DNA of 48,819 nucleotides from an uncultured Oxalobacter sp. (GTDB taxonomy: Bacteria > Pseudomonadota > Gammaproteobacteria > Burkholderiales > Burkholderiaceae_D). Location: contig CAKRSU010000014.1 of assembly GCA_934401755.1 (NCBI GenBank), forward strand, positions 1 to 48,819, written 5' to 3'. Below the pieces are notes generated by a model. It had not been told where the DNA came from. It made no database searches and saw nothing but the letters and a program-made list of their open reading frames with translations. Below, piece after piece: positions 41,302 to 48,819 of the stretch (positions are counted from its first letter, which is position 1; each line of letters starts with the position of its first letter). The translations under genes were made by a program, and so were the position numbers.

Positions 41302-41877
41302 ATGAAAGTAATGCACCAGAAAGCCATAATTATAGTCGGGATGACACTTCATATTTTTAATCCACGATTAATCTATCAGTAATCCGTTGAAAATCATGTC
41401 CGAAAATCGTTTGATGATGTAGAGATACAACAATTATTCTTTAATAAAATAATATTGAAATTTTTAACGCTATGCCTCCTCCGTAATGGATAACTTCATA
41501 TTGGCAATATCCATAAACTATTTTGAAATACCCATCAGCACATTACGAGATACTGTCGCTAACTAAAAATAGATTTTCCCCTTAAAATCTTTTAACCTCT
41601 GACAAAATTCTTCGATTTGCATCTTATTAACAAATAATGGTCATATCCCCCTTCAAAAATGGATTTCATTGAAAAAATTCCATGAAAAATCCGGCAAAAA
41701 GCACTTCTTAACCACAATTTTTTCAAAAATTCAAAATATTCTGTATTGTTCTAACCAAAAAATGAAAAAATCATATCAAAAGTGTGACAATTAATACATT
41801 GGCATAGTAGGTCATAGTTATTACTATCTTTCCTAGACATGCACCGACAAAGAATTCTTCCGTGAAAGAGCAGACAT
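41302..41877. other. Intergenic region between the B12 riboswitch and the porin gene
   Basis: About 575 AT-rich bases that must contain the promoters of the btu unit (minus) and the porin (plus). I could not assign either with confidence. I see no coding remnant, repeat or RNA gene. Confidence 0.45.
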
Positions 41878-43026
41878 ATGAAAAAAACACTGATTGCTTT
41901 AGCAGCACTAGGTACCTTTGCGGGTACCGCTAGCGCACAGACTAATGTCACCATTTACGGGGTTGTTGATACCGGACTGGTTAAAAAAACCGGAGAAGAC
42001 CTTAAATTTGATGAAAATTTGAATAATCGCATTGGTTTTAAAGCGATTGAAGATTTAGGTGGTGGTTTGAAAGCTACCATGAATTTGGAAAAACGCTTCA
42101 ACCTTAACGATGGAACCAATCATTCTGAACACGATAAAGATTGGGAAGGGGCGGCTAATGTTGGCATCAAAAGCGATGTATGGGGCGGCGTGATTCTTGG
42201 TCGTGTCGCAGAGTTACCAACGGAAGCCATTCGTCGTTTTGATCCATTTGATCAATACGGCGTTGGCGCAATGATTGCTTCAACGCAACGCGCTGAACAT
42301 ATTGATAATACCCTGCGTTATGACTCACCAACTTGGAATGGGTTTAATTTCAAAGCAAGCTATTCATTAGGCGGTAATATGAATAGTTCTTCGCGTGACT
42401 ATTCCGGCATTAATGACCAATCAATGATTGATGAAAATGGTCACAGCCGTGGATATGACAACGATGGTTATGCATTGAGTCTAAACTATACTAATGGAGG
42501 ATGGGACTTCACAGGTAACTATTCTGTTCTTGCTGATTCGAACCGTTCTTCTGTTTGGAATCTGGGGGCAGCTTACAGTTGGGATACTGTTAAAGTCTCC
42601 CTGCTCTATCAAATGACCCGAGATAAAGGTGCCAAAGAAGGACACTATTCGGCTTGGACAAAAGCCTCTACGTATCGCGATAGAGAATCTTTTGGATTTG
42701 ATCCATCTTTCAATTTAAAAGAAAACAATATTGCTAATGATATTGTTCAGAAACAATGGCTTGCTGGTTTTGAATGGAAACTGGGGCCAGGACGTTTGAA
42801 TGCTTCTTTTGAATACATTGATATGGAATTCAATGGCGGTGAAAAATTAGGGGATATCGATATCTACAAATATGCGATTGGTTACACCTATAATCTCAGC
42901 AAACGAACCAGTCTTTATGGCGTAGCTTCTTATACAGACTACGATCATGATGCTGTTGCTAATATTTATGGTGATGCCCATAATAAGAGCACTGCTGTTC
43001 AGGTCGGCATCACCCATAAATTCTAA
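41878..43026 (+). CDS. General porin (OmpC/Porin_4 type)
   Basis: Trimeric 16-strand outer-membrane channel. The signal peptide MKKTLIALAALGTFAGTASA and mature start QTNVTIYGVVDTGL are typical of Burkholderiales porins, as are NNRIGFKAIEDLGGGLKA, VGIKSDVWGGVILGR and the final Phe (VQVGITHKF). The 382 residues fit. It stands alone with its own terminator. Solute preference cannot be deduced; the constriction loop (FDPFDQYGVGAMIAS) lacks obvious specificity marks. Confidence 0.95.
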   Translation: MKKTLIALAALGTFAGTASAQTNVTIYGVVDTGLVKKTGEDLKFDENLNNRIGFKAIEDLGGGLKATMNLEKRFNLNDGTNHSEHDKDWEGAANVGIKSDVWGGVILGRVAELPTEAIRRFDPFDQYGVGAMIASTQRAEHIDNTLRYDSPTWNGFNFKASYSLGGNMNSSSRDYSGINDQSMIDENGHSRGYDNDGYALSLNYTNGGWDFTGNYSVLADSNRSSVWNLGAAYSWDTVKVSLLYQMTRDKGAKEGHYSAWTKASTYRDRESFGFDPSFNLKENNIANDIVQKQWLAGFEWKLGPGRLNASFEYIDMEFNGGEKLGDIDIYKYAIGYTYNLSKRTSLYGVASYTDYDHDAVANIYGDAHNKSTAVQVGITHKF

Positions 43027-43046
43027 ACAGCCTTTTGACTATTTTT

Positions 43047-43078
43047 TAAACCAGCGCTTTTTTAGTGCTGGTTTTTTA
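43047..43078 (+). terminator. Terminator of the porin gene
   Basis: AAACCAGCGC-ttttt-tAGTGCTGGTTT with a following T run, about 20 bases past the stop codon. Confidence 0.85.
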
Positions 43079-43093
43079 TTAAATATTAGTAGC

Positions 43094-43441
43094 CTATTGA
43101 CATAACCGTTTATAAACAATCTCGCTACCAGTATGCGGCATAACTGGCGTAAATTCACGCTCTTTCCAATCCAAGTCTCCTAAAATTTTCCCATCTTGAT
43201 GCTGACGCGCGGTATAAACCACCATATTTTGTCCCTTTACACAATCGACTTCCCATTTGGACAGTAGATAATAATGAGCCAACTCTCGACGCTGTAAATA
43301 TGAAAAATGCCCATTTGTTAATTGAATAACACTATCAATATCATAGAATACATTATTACCTAATGCCTGCCATGTCTCAGCTATTACACAAGAACTTCCA
43401 ATCATTAAGAGCACCCCAATTACTATTTTCGACATCTTCAT
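43094..43441 (-). CDS. Small secreted protein, surface-adhesin E-like
   Basis: 115 residues with a signal peptide (MKMSKIVIGVLLMIGSSCVIA). The mature domain has W-QALGNNVFYDIDSVIQ, then strands with WEVDC and a final Cys (YKRLCQ). The W..(L/V)..N.VFYD-D start and paired Cys resemble the protein-E-like family of small periplasmic proteins. GGGGG lies 8 bases before the ATG. It is similar in plan to the gene at 24388. Function unknown. Confidence 0.68.
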   Translation of the reverse strand: MKMSKIVIGVLLMIGSSCVIAETWQALGNNVFYDIDSVIQLTNGHFSYLQRRELAHYYLLSKWEVDCVKGQNMVVYTARQHQDGKILGDLDWKEREFTPVMPHTGSEIVYKRLCQ

Positions 43442-43541
43442 TCACTAATCCCCCTTTTAATGCCAATTCCAAAGGAAAGCCCTCACGATTTAATCTTTTT
43501 AAGAATGATTCGATATCTAATCGAAGATTTTCAAGAATCAT
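43377..43541 (-). CDS. Possible small overlapping gene
   Basis: 54 codons starting MILENLRLDIESFLKRLNRE. A good AAAGGAAAG ribosome-binding site lies 5 to 6 bases before the ATG at 43541. It overlaps the start of the next gene (43441) by 65 bases in another frame. The first 33 codons lie outside the overlap and look amphipathic. It may be a real small protein or a leader that couples translation of the downstream gene. No homology recognised. Confidence 0.3.
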   Translation of the reverse strand: MILENLRLDIESFLKRLNREGFPLELALKGGLVNEDVENSNWGALNDWKFLCNS

Positions 43542-43660
43542 AATGTCTTTCCTTTTTACACTCCATTTAATTGACAGAAAACGACCAATAATCAAACACA
43601 TCTGAAGATCATTCATTTATACTGAATCCTAAATGATTTATGTCTATAAGGAGAAACATC

Positions 43661-44188
43661 ATGATAATTGCTTGTGCCACAGGTATCATTGTTCTCATCA
43701 TCCTTTTTGGTTATTCTTTTATGGGAAATCGTCTGGTTAATTTAAAAAAATCAGCCGATATCACGATGAAAGATCTCAATAACCAACTGAAACAACGTCA
43801 TGAACGATTCAATGCATTAATCGATACCGTAAAAGATTCCATCAACGATCATCAAGACTTATTAGATACAATTTCAATTTGCCAAATAAAAATTGCATCA
43901 GCCCAGAATCTCTTACAAATATCCCAAACAGAATCTCAATTAAATGAGATCCTCAATAGACTATATCCTTTATTAGAAAACATTCCTGAATTACAAGAAA
44001 ATAACCATGTTCAACAATTACAACAATCTCTTATCGCAATAAGTAGCCGTATCATGATAGCTTGTCGTCGATATAACGATATTGTAAGAGACTTGAATTC
44101 AAAACTAGACACCCCGCCTTATAGCACGATTGCAAAAACTCGACGCTATACAAAAATGGCTTTATTGGATTTAACCTCTCATGAATAA
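43661..44188 (+). CDS. LemA-like membrane protein
   Basis: 175 residues. One N-terminal membrane segment (IIACATGIIVLIILFGYSFM) is followed by a helical domain with the LemA pattern: QLKQRHERFNALIDTVKD, LYPLLENIPELQENNHVQQLQQSL and RIMIACRRYNDIVRDLN. It is divergent and lacks the usual YN.LV.....V..AW start. AAGGAG lies 7 bases before the ATG at 43661, better than the upstream ATG at 43640. LemA genes often accompany DUF2207 or TPM-domain genes; the DUF2207 pair is about 7.5 kb away. Confidence 0.78.
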   Translation: MIIACATGIIVLIILFGYSFMGNRLVNLKKSADITMKDLNNQLKQRHERFNALIDTVKDSINDHQDLLDTISICQIKIASAQNLLQISQTESQLNEILNRLYPLLENIPELQENNHVQQLQQSLIAISSRIMIACRRYNDIVRDLNSKLDTPPYSTIAKTRRYTKMALLDLTSHE

Positions 44189-44251
44189 AACCGTTATTTA
44201 ATATTTCATTTTAATGAAACATTGGCTAATTTTTGATTGAAGCAATCGAAT

Positions 44252-44686
44252 CTAGTCTTCTTCATAAAGCCAAAAGCGAGCTTTTTCTCGCCCTTTTGAC
44301 CAAACGATCAATTCGCCCTTGGCATCTATGGGAGCACGATAAAAGCAAGTTTGATCACCAACAATCACAGCAATTGCCCTATCATTTTTTCTGAAAAGAA
44401 AACGATCTTTTTGTTTTCCCTGACAAGTATGAGATAGATTCGTATAGGTACCTTGTGTTATTGTCATAACAGGTGGTAAATCAGGAGCATCATAAGGATT
44501 ATTCGGTTTATTCCAAACACGATAGATATAGTGTTTTTGGGACAAATGTCTCTTATCTTTCAAAAAAACAGTATCTATTTTGAGATGATGACTATCTGTT
44601 TGGTATTCAAGCACCGTACCATCTGCTAAAACATGATTAGCCATTAAAACACTAAATGCCAATAGGATATTGATTACTTTGTTCAT
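44252..44686 (-). CDS. Small secreted hypothetical protein
   Basis: 144 residues with a signal peptide (MNKVINILLAFSVLMANHVLA). The mature part is beta-rich with two Cys (LSHTCQGKQ, GDQTCFYRA) that could form a disulfide, and it ends RFWLYEED. No known family is recognised. It is one of several small periplasmic proteins in this stretch. Confidence 0.6.
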   Translation of the reverse strand: MNKVINILLAFSVLMANHVLADGTVLEYQTDSHHLKIDTVFLKDKRHLSQKHYIYRVWNKPNNPYDAPDLPPVMTITQGTYTNLSHTCQGKQKDRFLFRKNDRAIAVIVGDQTCFYRAPIDAKGELIVWSKGREKARFWLYEED

Positions 44687-44801
44687 GAAAAATTCTTCTT
44701 CAAATAATCCTGATTTAACAACCTACCTTTTTTGAAAAGCTTGTAATTCATCACAGATTCATCAAATCAAAACCATCCTTGATCATAAACAACTTACTCT
44801 A

Positions 44802-45515
44802 TTACATACCAATCGCTTCACGTTTTGCCATTTCTAATTGCTTAATAAACGCTTTTTCTTTTTTTAGACGGGTAACACTTTGCTCCACTAACGTTCTCGC
44901 ATCCTCAACATCGCTTTTCCAATGATATCCGCATATCCAACGACTATCTCCTGCTTGACGAGCTGCTTCTAAAATACGATTAGCTTTATCAGGATAAATC
45001 TCTGCAAGAATCAAACCAACACTCCAAGCTTCTCCAGTATGGCCAGAAGGATAGCTATTACGAATATTCGTTCTATCAATCAGATCAGGACGGCAGGTCT
45101 TATCCCCAGGATGAGCCGCATAAGGCCGAATACGGGGATTTTGCTTTTTAGCTGTATTAATTGCTTTTTTTGACAGTGTAAAGACACGTTTTAATACTTT
45201 ATGGATTGTTGGTGTTACTTTTTCAGAAATTTCAACGCCCATCAATTTCGAGAAAAAACTTTCATAGTCCGCCAAACTTGATAATCCAGCGTGGTATGCC
45301 GCCTCATGCCCTCGTTCTGTATCACGCAATATGATTCCCTCTTGGTAAGCCCTTTCATCAGACAATGCTTGAGTGCTTCCCTTTGTCGGTTTTCCAGGTA
45401 AAATCGCTAACACATCTTGAATAACACTGGAATCTTTAGAAGGTAATTGACAAGCCGCTAATCCCAAACATCCCAATACCCAACAATGACTAGCGATTTT
45501 CTTAAATAGCGTCAT
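44802..45515 (-). CDS. Class A non-specific acid phosphatase (PAP2 superfamily), lipoprotein
   Basis: 237 residues. The phosphatase motif is complete: KKQNPRIRPY (K-x6-RP), YPSGHTG (PSGH) and SRWICGYHWKSDV (SR-x5-H-x3-D), which matches class A PhoN-type acid phosphatases that dephosphorylate organic phosphomonoesters in the periplasm. The signal segment ends LGLAAC, so the enzyme is probably a lipoprotein, whereas the family is often soluble. I chose the ATG at 45515 because AGGA lies 9 bases upstream and the signal peptide is normal; the frame extends to 45554. Confidence 0.9.
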   Translation of the reverse strand: MTLFKKIASHCWVLGCLGLAACQLPSKDSSVIQDVLAILPGKPTKGSTQALSDERAYQEGIILRDTERGHEAAYHAGLSSLADYESFFSKLMGVEISEKVTPTIHKVLKRVFTLSKKAINTAKKQNPRIRPYAAHPGDKTCRPDLIDRTNIRNSYPSGHTGEAWSVGLILAEIYPDKANRILEAARQAGDSRWICGYHWKSDVEDARTLVEQSVTRLKKEKAFIKQLEMAKREAIGM

Positions 45516-45685
45516 CTCCATCAATCCTATAAAAAGTGGTAATGATTCTAGCATGTCATCTTGATCTCAGATGCTCTTTTCAATCAAACACCTGGTAACA
45601 GTTCGATGTATTCCCTTCATAGATTGACTTACACGATTTTGCCTCATAATATGCTGAAATATTGACTAAAAAATGGAGCAAAAAG

Positions 45686-45961
45686 ATGAGACAATGTATG
45701 GATGCAGATAATCTACACAGACGCTTAAAAAAAATTATTGGTCAATTACAAGCGATAGAACGAATGATTGATGAAGACATCCCATGTGTAGAAATTCTCA
45801 CTCAAATGAATGCTGCAAAATCAGCCATTCATAAATGTGGTCAAATCGTTCTTGAAGGCCATATTAAACATTGTGTTAAAGATGGCTTTGAGCATGGTGA
45901 TGCAGACAAAACCATTGAAGACTTCACCAAAGCTGTTGAACGATTTGCGAATATGGGATAA
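45686..45961 (+). CDS. CsoR/FrmR-family metal-sensing repressor
   Basis: 91-residue all-helical repressor. The Cu(I) ligand set of CsoR is present: Cys34 (DIPCVEIL), His59 and Cys63 (GHIKHCV), with the classical C-x24-H-x3-C spacing. The DNA-contact Arg/Lys helix (HRRLKKIIGQLQAIERMI) is conserved. It therefore probably represses the metal ATPase downstream and is released on Cu(I) binding. The ATG at 45686 has GGAG upstream; the frame extends to a TTG at 45662. Formaldehyde sensing (FrmR) is less likely, because no frm genes are nearby. Confidence 0.88.
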   Translation: MRQCMDADNLHRRLKKIIGQLQAIERMIDEDIPCVEILTQMNAAKSAIHKCGQIVLEGHIKHCVKDGFEHGDADKTIEDFTKAVERFANMG

Positions 45962-45962
45962 T

Positions 45963-46176
45963 TCGCTTTATTCTGCCACCTTATCTTTTGCAATCAACCT
46001 TAACGGATTGCCATTTATTATTTCTTACATTTCGTAAAAAATCGCCTTTTCTGTATTTCGAGCAATCCAATCATTCAGATTACTTTTACGACTATTCATC
46101 GGATCTTTTTGTCCATTCTCAACAATAATTCGTTCTTTTAACTTTCAGAGAAACCTTTTTCATTAAGATTTGACAT
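45963..46176 (-). pseudogene. Possible decayed short gene
   Basis: On the minus strand from an ATG at 46176 the frame reads MSNLNEKGFSES then stops. One frame over it continues LKERIIVENGQKDPMNSRKS, NLNDWIARNTEKAIFYEM, stops, and resumes EIINGNPLRLIAKDKVAE. Shifted but protein-like blocks of this kind suggest a broken gene. I cannot name a family, and chance is not excluded. Confidence 0.3.
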
Positions 46177-46222
46177 AACCAATACCCCTATAGGTATAAT
46201 ATACATATACCCCTACCGGTAT
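46170..46222 (+). promoter_or_regulatory. Promoter and two CsoR-type operators of the metal ATPase
   Basis: TTGACA (46170-46175) and TATAAT (46195-46200) are separated by 19 bases. Two palindromes of the form ATACC-N6-GGTAT lie at 46182-46197 (between and over the -10) and at 46207-46222. Both contain the ATACCCC half-site seen in CsoR operators. Binding at the first site would block RNA polymerase directly. Confidence 0.78.
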
Positions 46223-46251
46223 AAATCATCAACTTAACAACCTATTCAATC

Positions 46252-48135
46252 ATGAAAAAATTGATTCATCTCCTAGAATATATTCATGGATTCGGCGGTA
46301 TTAAACGCGATATTGTATTTCTCGTTATCTCTGGAATCGCTCTATTTGAGAGTATGTTCCATTTCTTAAACCTCCCCTTTGATTTTGCATGGATCGCCAT
46401 TATTCTATGTGGGACGCCAATTATTATGGAAGCTGTCATCGGAATAATTTCTGAATTCGATATCAAAGCGGATTTATTGGTATCGCTTGCCTTAATTGCC
46501 TCATTACTGATTGGTGAAAACTTTGCCGCGGGAGAAGTCGCTTTCATTATGTAATTAGGCGCATTATTGGAAGAAATAACGGTTGCAAAAGCCAGAGCAG
46601 GTCTTGAAAAACTCATTAGACTCACTCCTCAAACCGCTCGCGTATTACGCAATGACACTGAAAATATCATTCCAGTCGAACAGGTCCAATTAAACGATCA
46701 TCTTCGTATACTCCCTGGAGAAACCATCCCTGTTGATGGCATTATCACTTCAGGACAAACTGCCATTAATCAAGCCATTATGACAGGAGAATCCTTGCCC
46801 ATTGATAAAGGGAAAGGCGATGAGGTTTTTTCTGGCACGATTAATCAATTTAACGCATTTGAGATGGTGGCAAAAAAAGTCGGCGAAGATAGTGCAATCC
46901 AACGCATGATTCGTCTTGTTCAATCCGTTGACACAGAAAAAGCAAAAATCGTTCGTATTGCTGACCGTTGGGCAACTTGGATTGTCATTATCGCTTTAAC
47001 GGCAGCCATTTTGACATGGTTCGTAACAGGTGAAATCATCCGTGCCGTCACAATTTTAGTCGTATTCTGTCCTTGTGCACTTGTTTTAGCAACACCGACT
47101 GCCATCATGGCAGCGATTGGCAATGCCACGAAACACAATTTTCTCATCCGTGAAGGTGATGCATTAGAACGATTATCGATTGTAAAAAAAATCGCTTTTG
47201 ATAAAACGGGAACCTTAACATTCGGTACTCCAGAAATCATTGCCATTAAACCAAATGGAGATCGTTTTACCCCTGAAAGCTTACTTTTATATGCAGCAAC
47301 CGCAGAAAGTCTTTCAGAGCACCCCTTAGGCAAAGCAATTGTTCGCCACTATAAAAAACAATTTTCTAACAAAATGATGGAAGCGGAACGTTTTGAACGC
47401 ATTCCGAGTCAAGGAATCCGTACATTCATTAATACCGAACAAGTACTAATCGGCAATCTTTCACTATTATCAACTTATCATATTACGCTTCCTGAAACAC
47501 TCCAAACCTCAATACACCCCTACTCAGAAAAAGGAGCCATCATTATTTACTTAGCAATCGACAATACTTTTGCTGGCTTTATTGCGTTATCTGATACCGT
47601 ACGTCCAGCAAGTTTAGCGACGATTGATGCATTAAAGAGCAGCAATTATCAGCCTGTCCTATTAACAGGAGATTCCCAACCTGTTGCAAAAACGATTGCT
47701 GACCAATTAGGTATTTATGAATTCCATGCGGCGTGCTTACCCGAAGATAAATTAAACCATATTGACCAATATCAAACTCAACATCAACCCGTCTGTATGA
47801 TTGGTGATGGCATTAATGATGCCCCAGCACTAAAAAAAGCATTTGTCGGCATTGCAATGGGAAAAATTGGCAGTGATATTGCAGTAGATGCAGCAGATAT
47901 TGTATTAGTTAATGATAAAGTCGAAGAACTCCCACATCTACTCAAGCTATCGCAACGAATGATGAAAACAATTAAGCTAAATATGGCTTCTTCAATGACT
48001 TTAAATTTCATCGCTATTATTCTTGCCTGTATCGGAATACTAAATCCTATTGGTGGGGCTTTACTTCATAATGCAGGATCTATTGCAGTTATTTTAAATT
48101 CAACACTTCTATTAAGATGGTCGGCTAAAAATTAA
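46252..48135 (+). pseudogene. P1B-type heavy-metal ATPase interrupted by an in-frame TAA
   Basis: The frame opens at 46252, meets TAA at 46552-46554 (codon 101) and continues in the same frame to 48135. Without the stop it is a 627-residue transporter: the membrane motif FCPCALVLATPT (CPC at 273-275), phosphorylation site DKTGTLT (Asp317), the SEHPLG motif, the TGES actuator loop and GDGINDAPAL. The codon follows GEVAFIM and precedes LGALLEEITVAKARAG, where relatives have Gln, so CAA became TAA. No N-terminal metal-binding domain is present. The metal is unsure: CsoR upstream suggests Cu(I), but the last helices (LLHNAGSIAVILNS) resemble other P1B groups. Confidence 0.9.
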
Positions 48136-48147
48136 TACCTCTTCATC

Positions 48148-48173
48148 TGGGACAAGCTTTTCCCAGCTTGTCC
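48148..48173 (+). terminator. Hairpin after the metal ATPase
   Basis: GGACAAGC-ttttccca-GCTTGTCC is an 8-pair stem 12 bases past the stop. The tail (TAACAAATATT) is poor in T, so termination may be weak. Confidence 0.4.
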
Positions 48174-48296
48174 TAACAAATATTATTCATTGATTATTCG
48201 ATTCTCCATTCATGAACAAATAAAAGCTTCCTCTTGCAGAGCCCCTTATCTAACGGTATATTTTTAAATAATCATTCAAGAAAATAAGGAGTTCTA

Positions 48297-48554
48297 ATGT
48301 CCATACCCGATCATTATAAATATCCCGTTATCGATCATGCGATTCAAAAAACGGACAATCTTATTGAAGTTTATGATAAAAATCATCAGTTGATGTTTAC
48401 CCTAAACGGCTATTTGTATAGCTACACCTATAATACTGTTCTTGCTCGTCCTCAAAAAAATACACAATTTGTTTATGTTTATGATTTTGAAGGAGGTATC
48501 CGTGGACAGCGCTCAGTCGATCCTAATGACCCAGGGCTTTATGCCGAACAATAA
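48297..48554 (+). CDS. Small hypothetical protein
   Basis: 85 residues, no signal peptide or membrane segment. It is rich in Tyr, Asp and Asn (EVYDKNHQLMFTLNGYLYSY, FVYVYDFEGGIRGQRS) and looks like a single beta-sheet domain. AAGGAG lies 5 bases before the ATG, which is strong support for translation. No family recognised. It follows the metal ATPase by 160 bases but is not obviously part of that unit. Confidence 0.6.
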   Translation: MSIPDHYKYPVIDHAIQKTDNLIEVYDKNHQLMFTLNGYLYSYTYNTVLARPQKNTQFVYVYDFEGGIRGQRSVDPNDPGLYAEQ

Positions 48555-48737
48555 TCATATTCAAATGGATTTACCCCCATTAACGACTCATGCTTTTTGA
48601 TCCTTGATGATCGATCTAAGTGAATGGACTGATACCGTTTCGAACCTCGAGTCAAAAAATAGTAAAAATAGCATCTTAAACTAGTTAGTAGTTCATCACA
48701 TATCCTTAACATTCAGTCTTTATTTATTTGTCAAAAC

Positions 48738-48771
48738 AAAATAAAAACGGTGATTCTTTCGAACCACCGTT
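48738..48771 (-). terminator. Terminator of a minus-strand gene beyond the right edge
   Basis: On the minus strand AACGGTGGTTC-GAAA-GAATCACCGTT (11 pairs, one G-T pair, GAAA tetraloop) is followed by TTTATTTTG. No complete gene ends before it in the window; a second hairpin (TTGCCGGT-attc-ACCGGCAA, 48790-48809) lies just upstream. The gene it serves must start outside. Confidence 0.7.
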
Positions 48772-48819
48772 AATATGGATTGTTTTAAATTGCCGGTATT
48801 CACCGGCAAAAGCATTCAC

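Noticed and set aside
40978..41352. Two open frames of about 100 codons, one on each strand, upstream of btuB
   Set aside because: Both lie over the conserved cobalamin riboswitch and have no protein-like pattern or ribosome-binding site; the RNA explains the sequence.
46170..46222. MerR/CueR-type operator
   Set aside because: The 19-bp spacer fits, but there is no merR-like gene nearby, while a CsoR-type gene with the full ligand set lies directly upstream and the half-sites fit CsoR.
48772..48819. Minus-strand frame at the right edge ending FLFCFDK
   Set aside because: It runs through the terminator hairpin and is only about 30 codons; the terminator is the better explanation.

Overview
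The window reads as a chromosomal segment of an AT-rich (visibly well under 45% GC) betaproteobacterium, most likely an Alcaligenaceae-like member of the Burkholderiales. Reasons: the porin has the classical Burkholderiales start (MKKTLIALAA...QTNVTIYGVVDTG), and several neighbourhoods are typical of that order: guaB-guaA, thrC-moeA-moaD, nadE-glnB, apbC beside metG, metG...scpA-panC, and ispF beside mfd. Genus placement (Basilea/Pelistega-like) is a guess from composition and gene order only.

Layout. 1-632: relic of an IS30-family element. 760-3900 (minus): purine genes guaB and guaA with a terminator between them. 4135-4684 (plus): ribosomal proteins rpmB-rpmG. 4702-7659 (minus): thrC-moeA-moaD. 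7660-8330: AT-rich non-coding stretch. 8331-10334 (plus): nadE-glnB. 10367-11511 (minus): Sel1-repeat lipoprotein and an Smr-domain protein. 11850-15046 (plus): ftsK-lolA. Then ispF (minus), mfd (plus), a zinc-ribbon/YbjQ-like protein, and tRNA-Met plus tRNA-Phe with their own promoter and terminator.

20319-23870 is the accessory region: an ISL3-family element with an internally deleted transposase and a duplicated end; an IS630-type transposase pseudogene whose reading frame runs directly into the C-terminal part of a type I restriction subunit (HsdR); and an intact tyrosine recombinase 47 bp downstream. I read it as the wreck of a type I restriction-modification locus.

23970-31673 returns to core genes: two small secreted proteins, apbC, a flavodoxin, metG, a GNAT enzyme, scpA and panC. 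31774-36209 holds two tandem DUF2207 membrane-protein paralogs around a small lipoprotein. 36211-41295 (minus) is a complete vitamin B12 uptake unit (btuB-btuC-btuD-btuF) behind a clear cobalamin riboswitch. 41878-45515 holds a porin, small secreted proteins, a LemA-like protein and a class A acid phosphatase.

45686-48135 is a metal-resistance module: a CsoR-type sensor, a promoter with two matching operator palindromes, and a P1B-type metal ATPase interrupted by one in-frame TAA. The window ends with an orphan 85-residue protein and a minus-strand terminator belonging to a gene beyond the right edge. No CRISPR array, rRNA or replication origin was seen.
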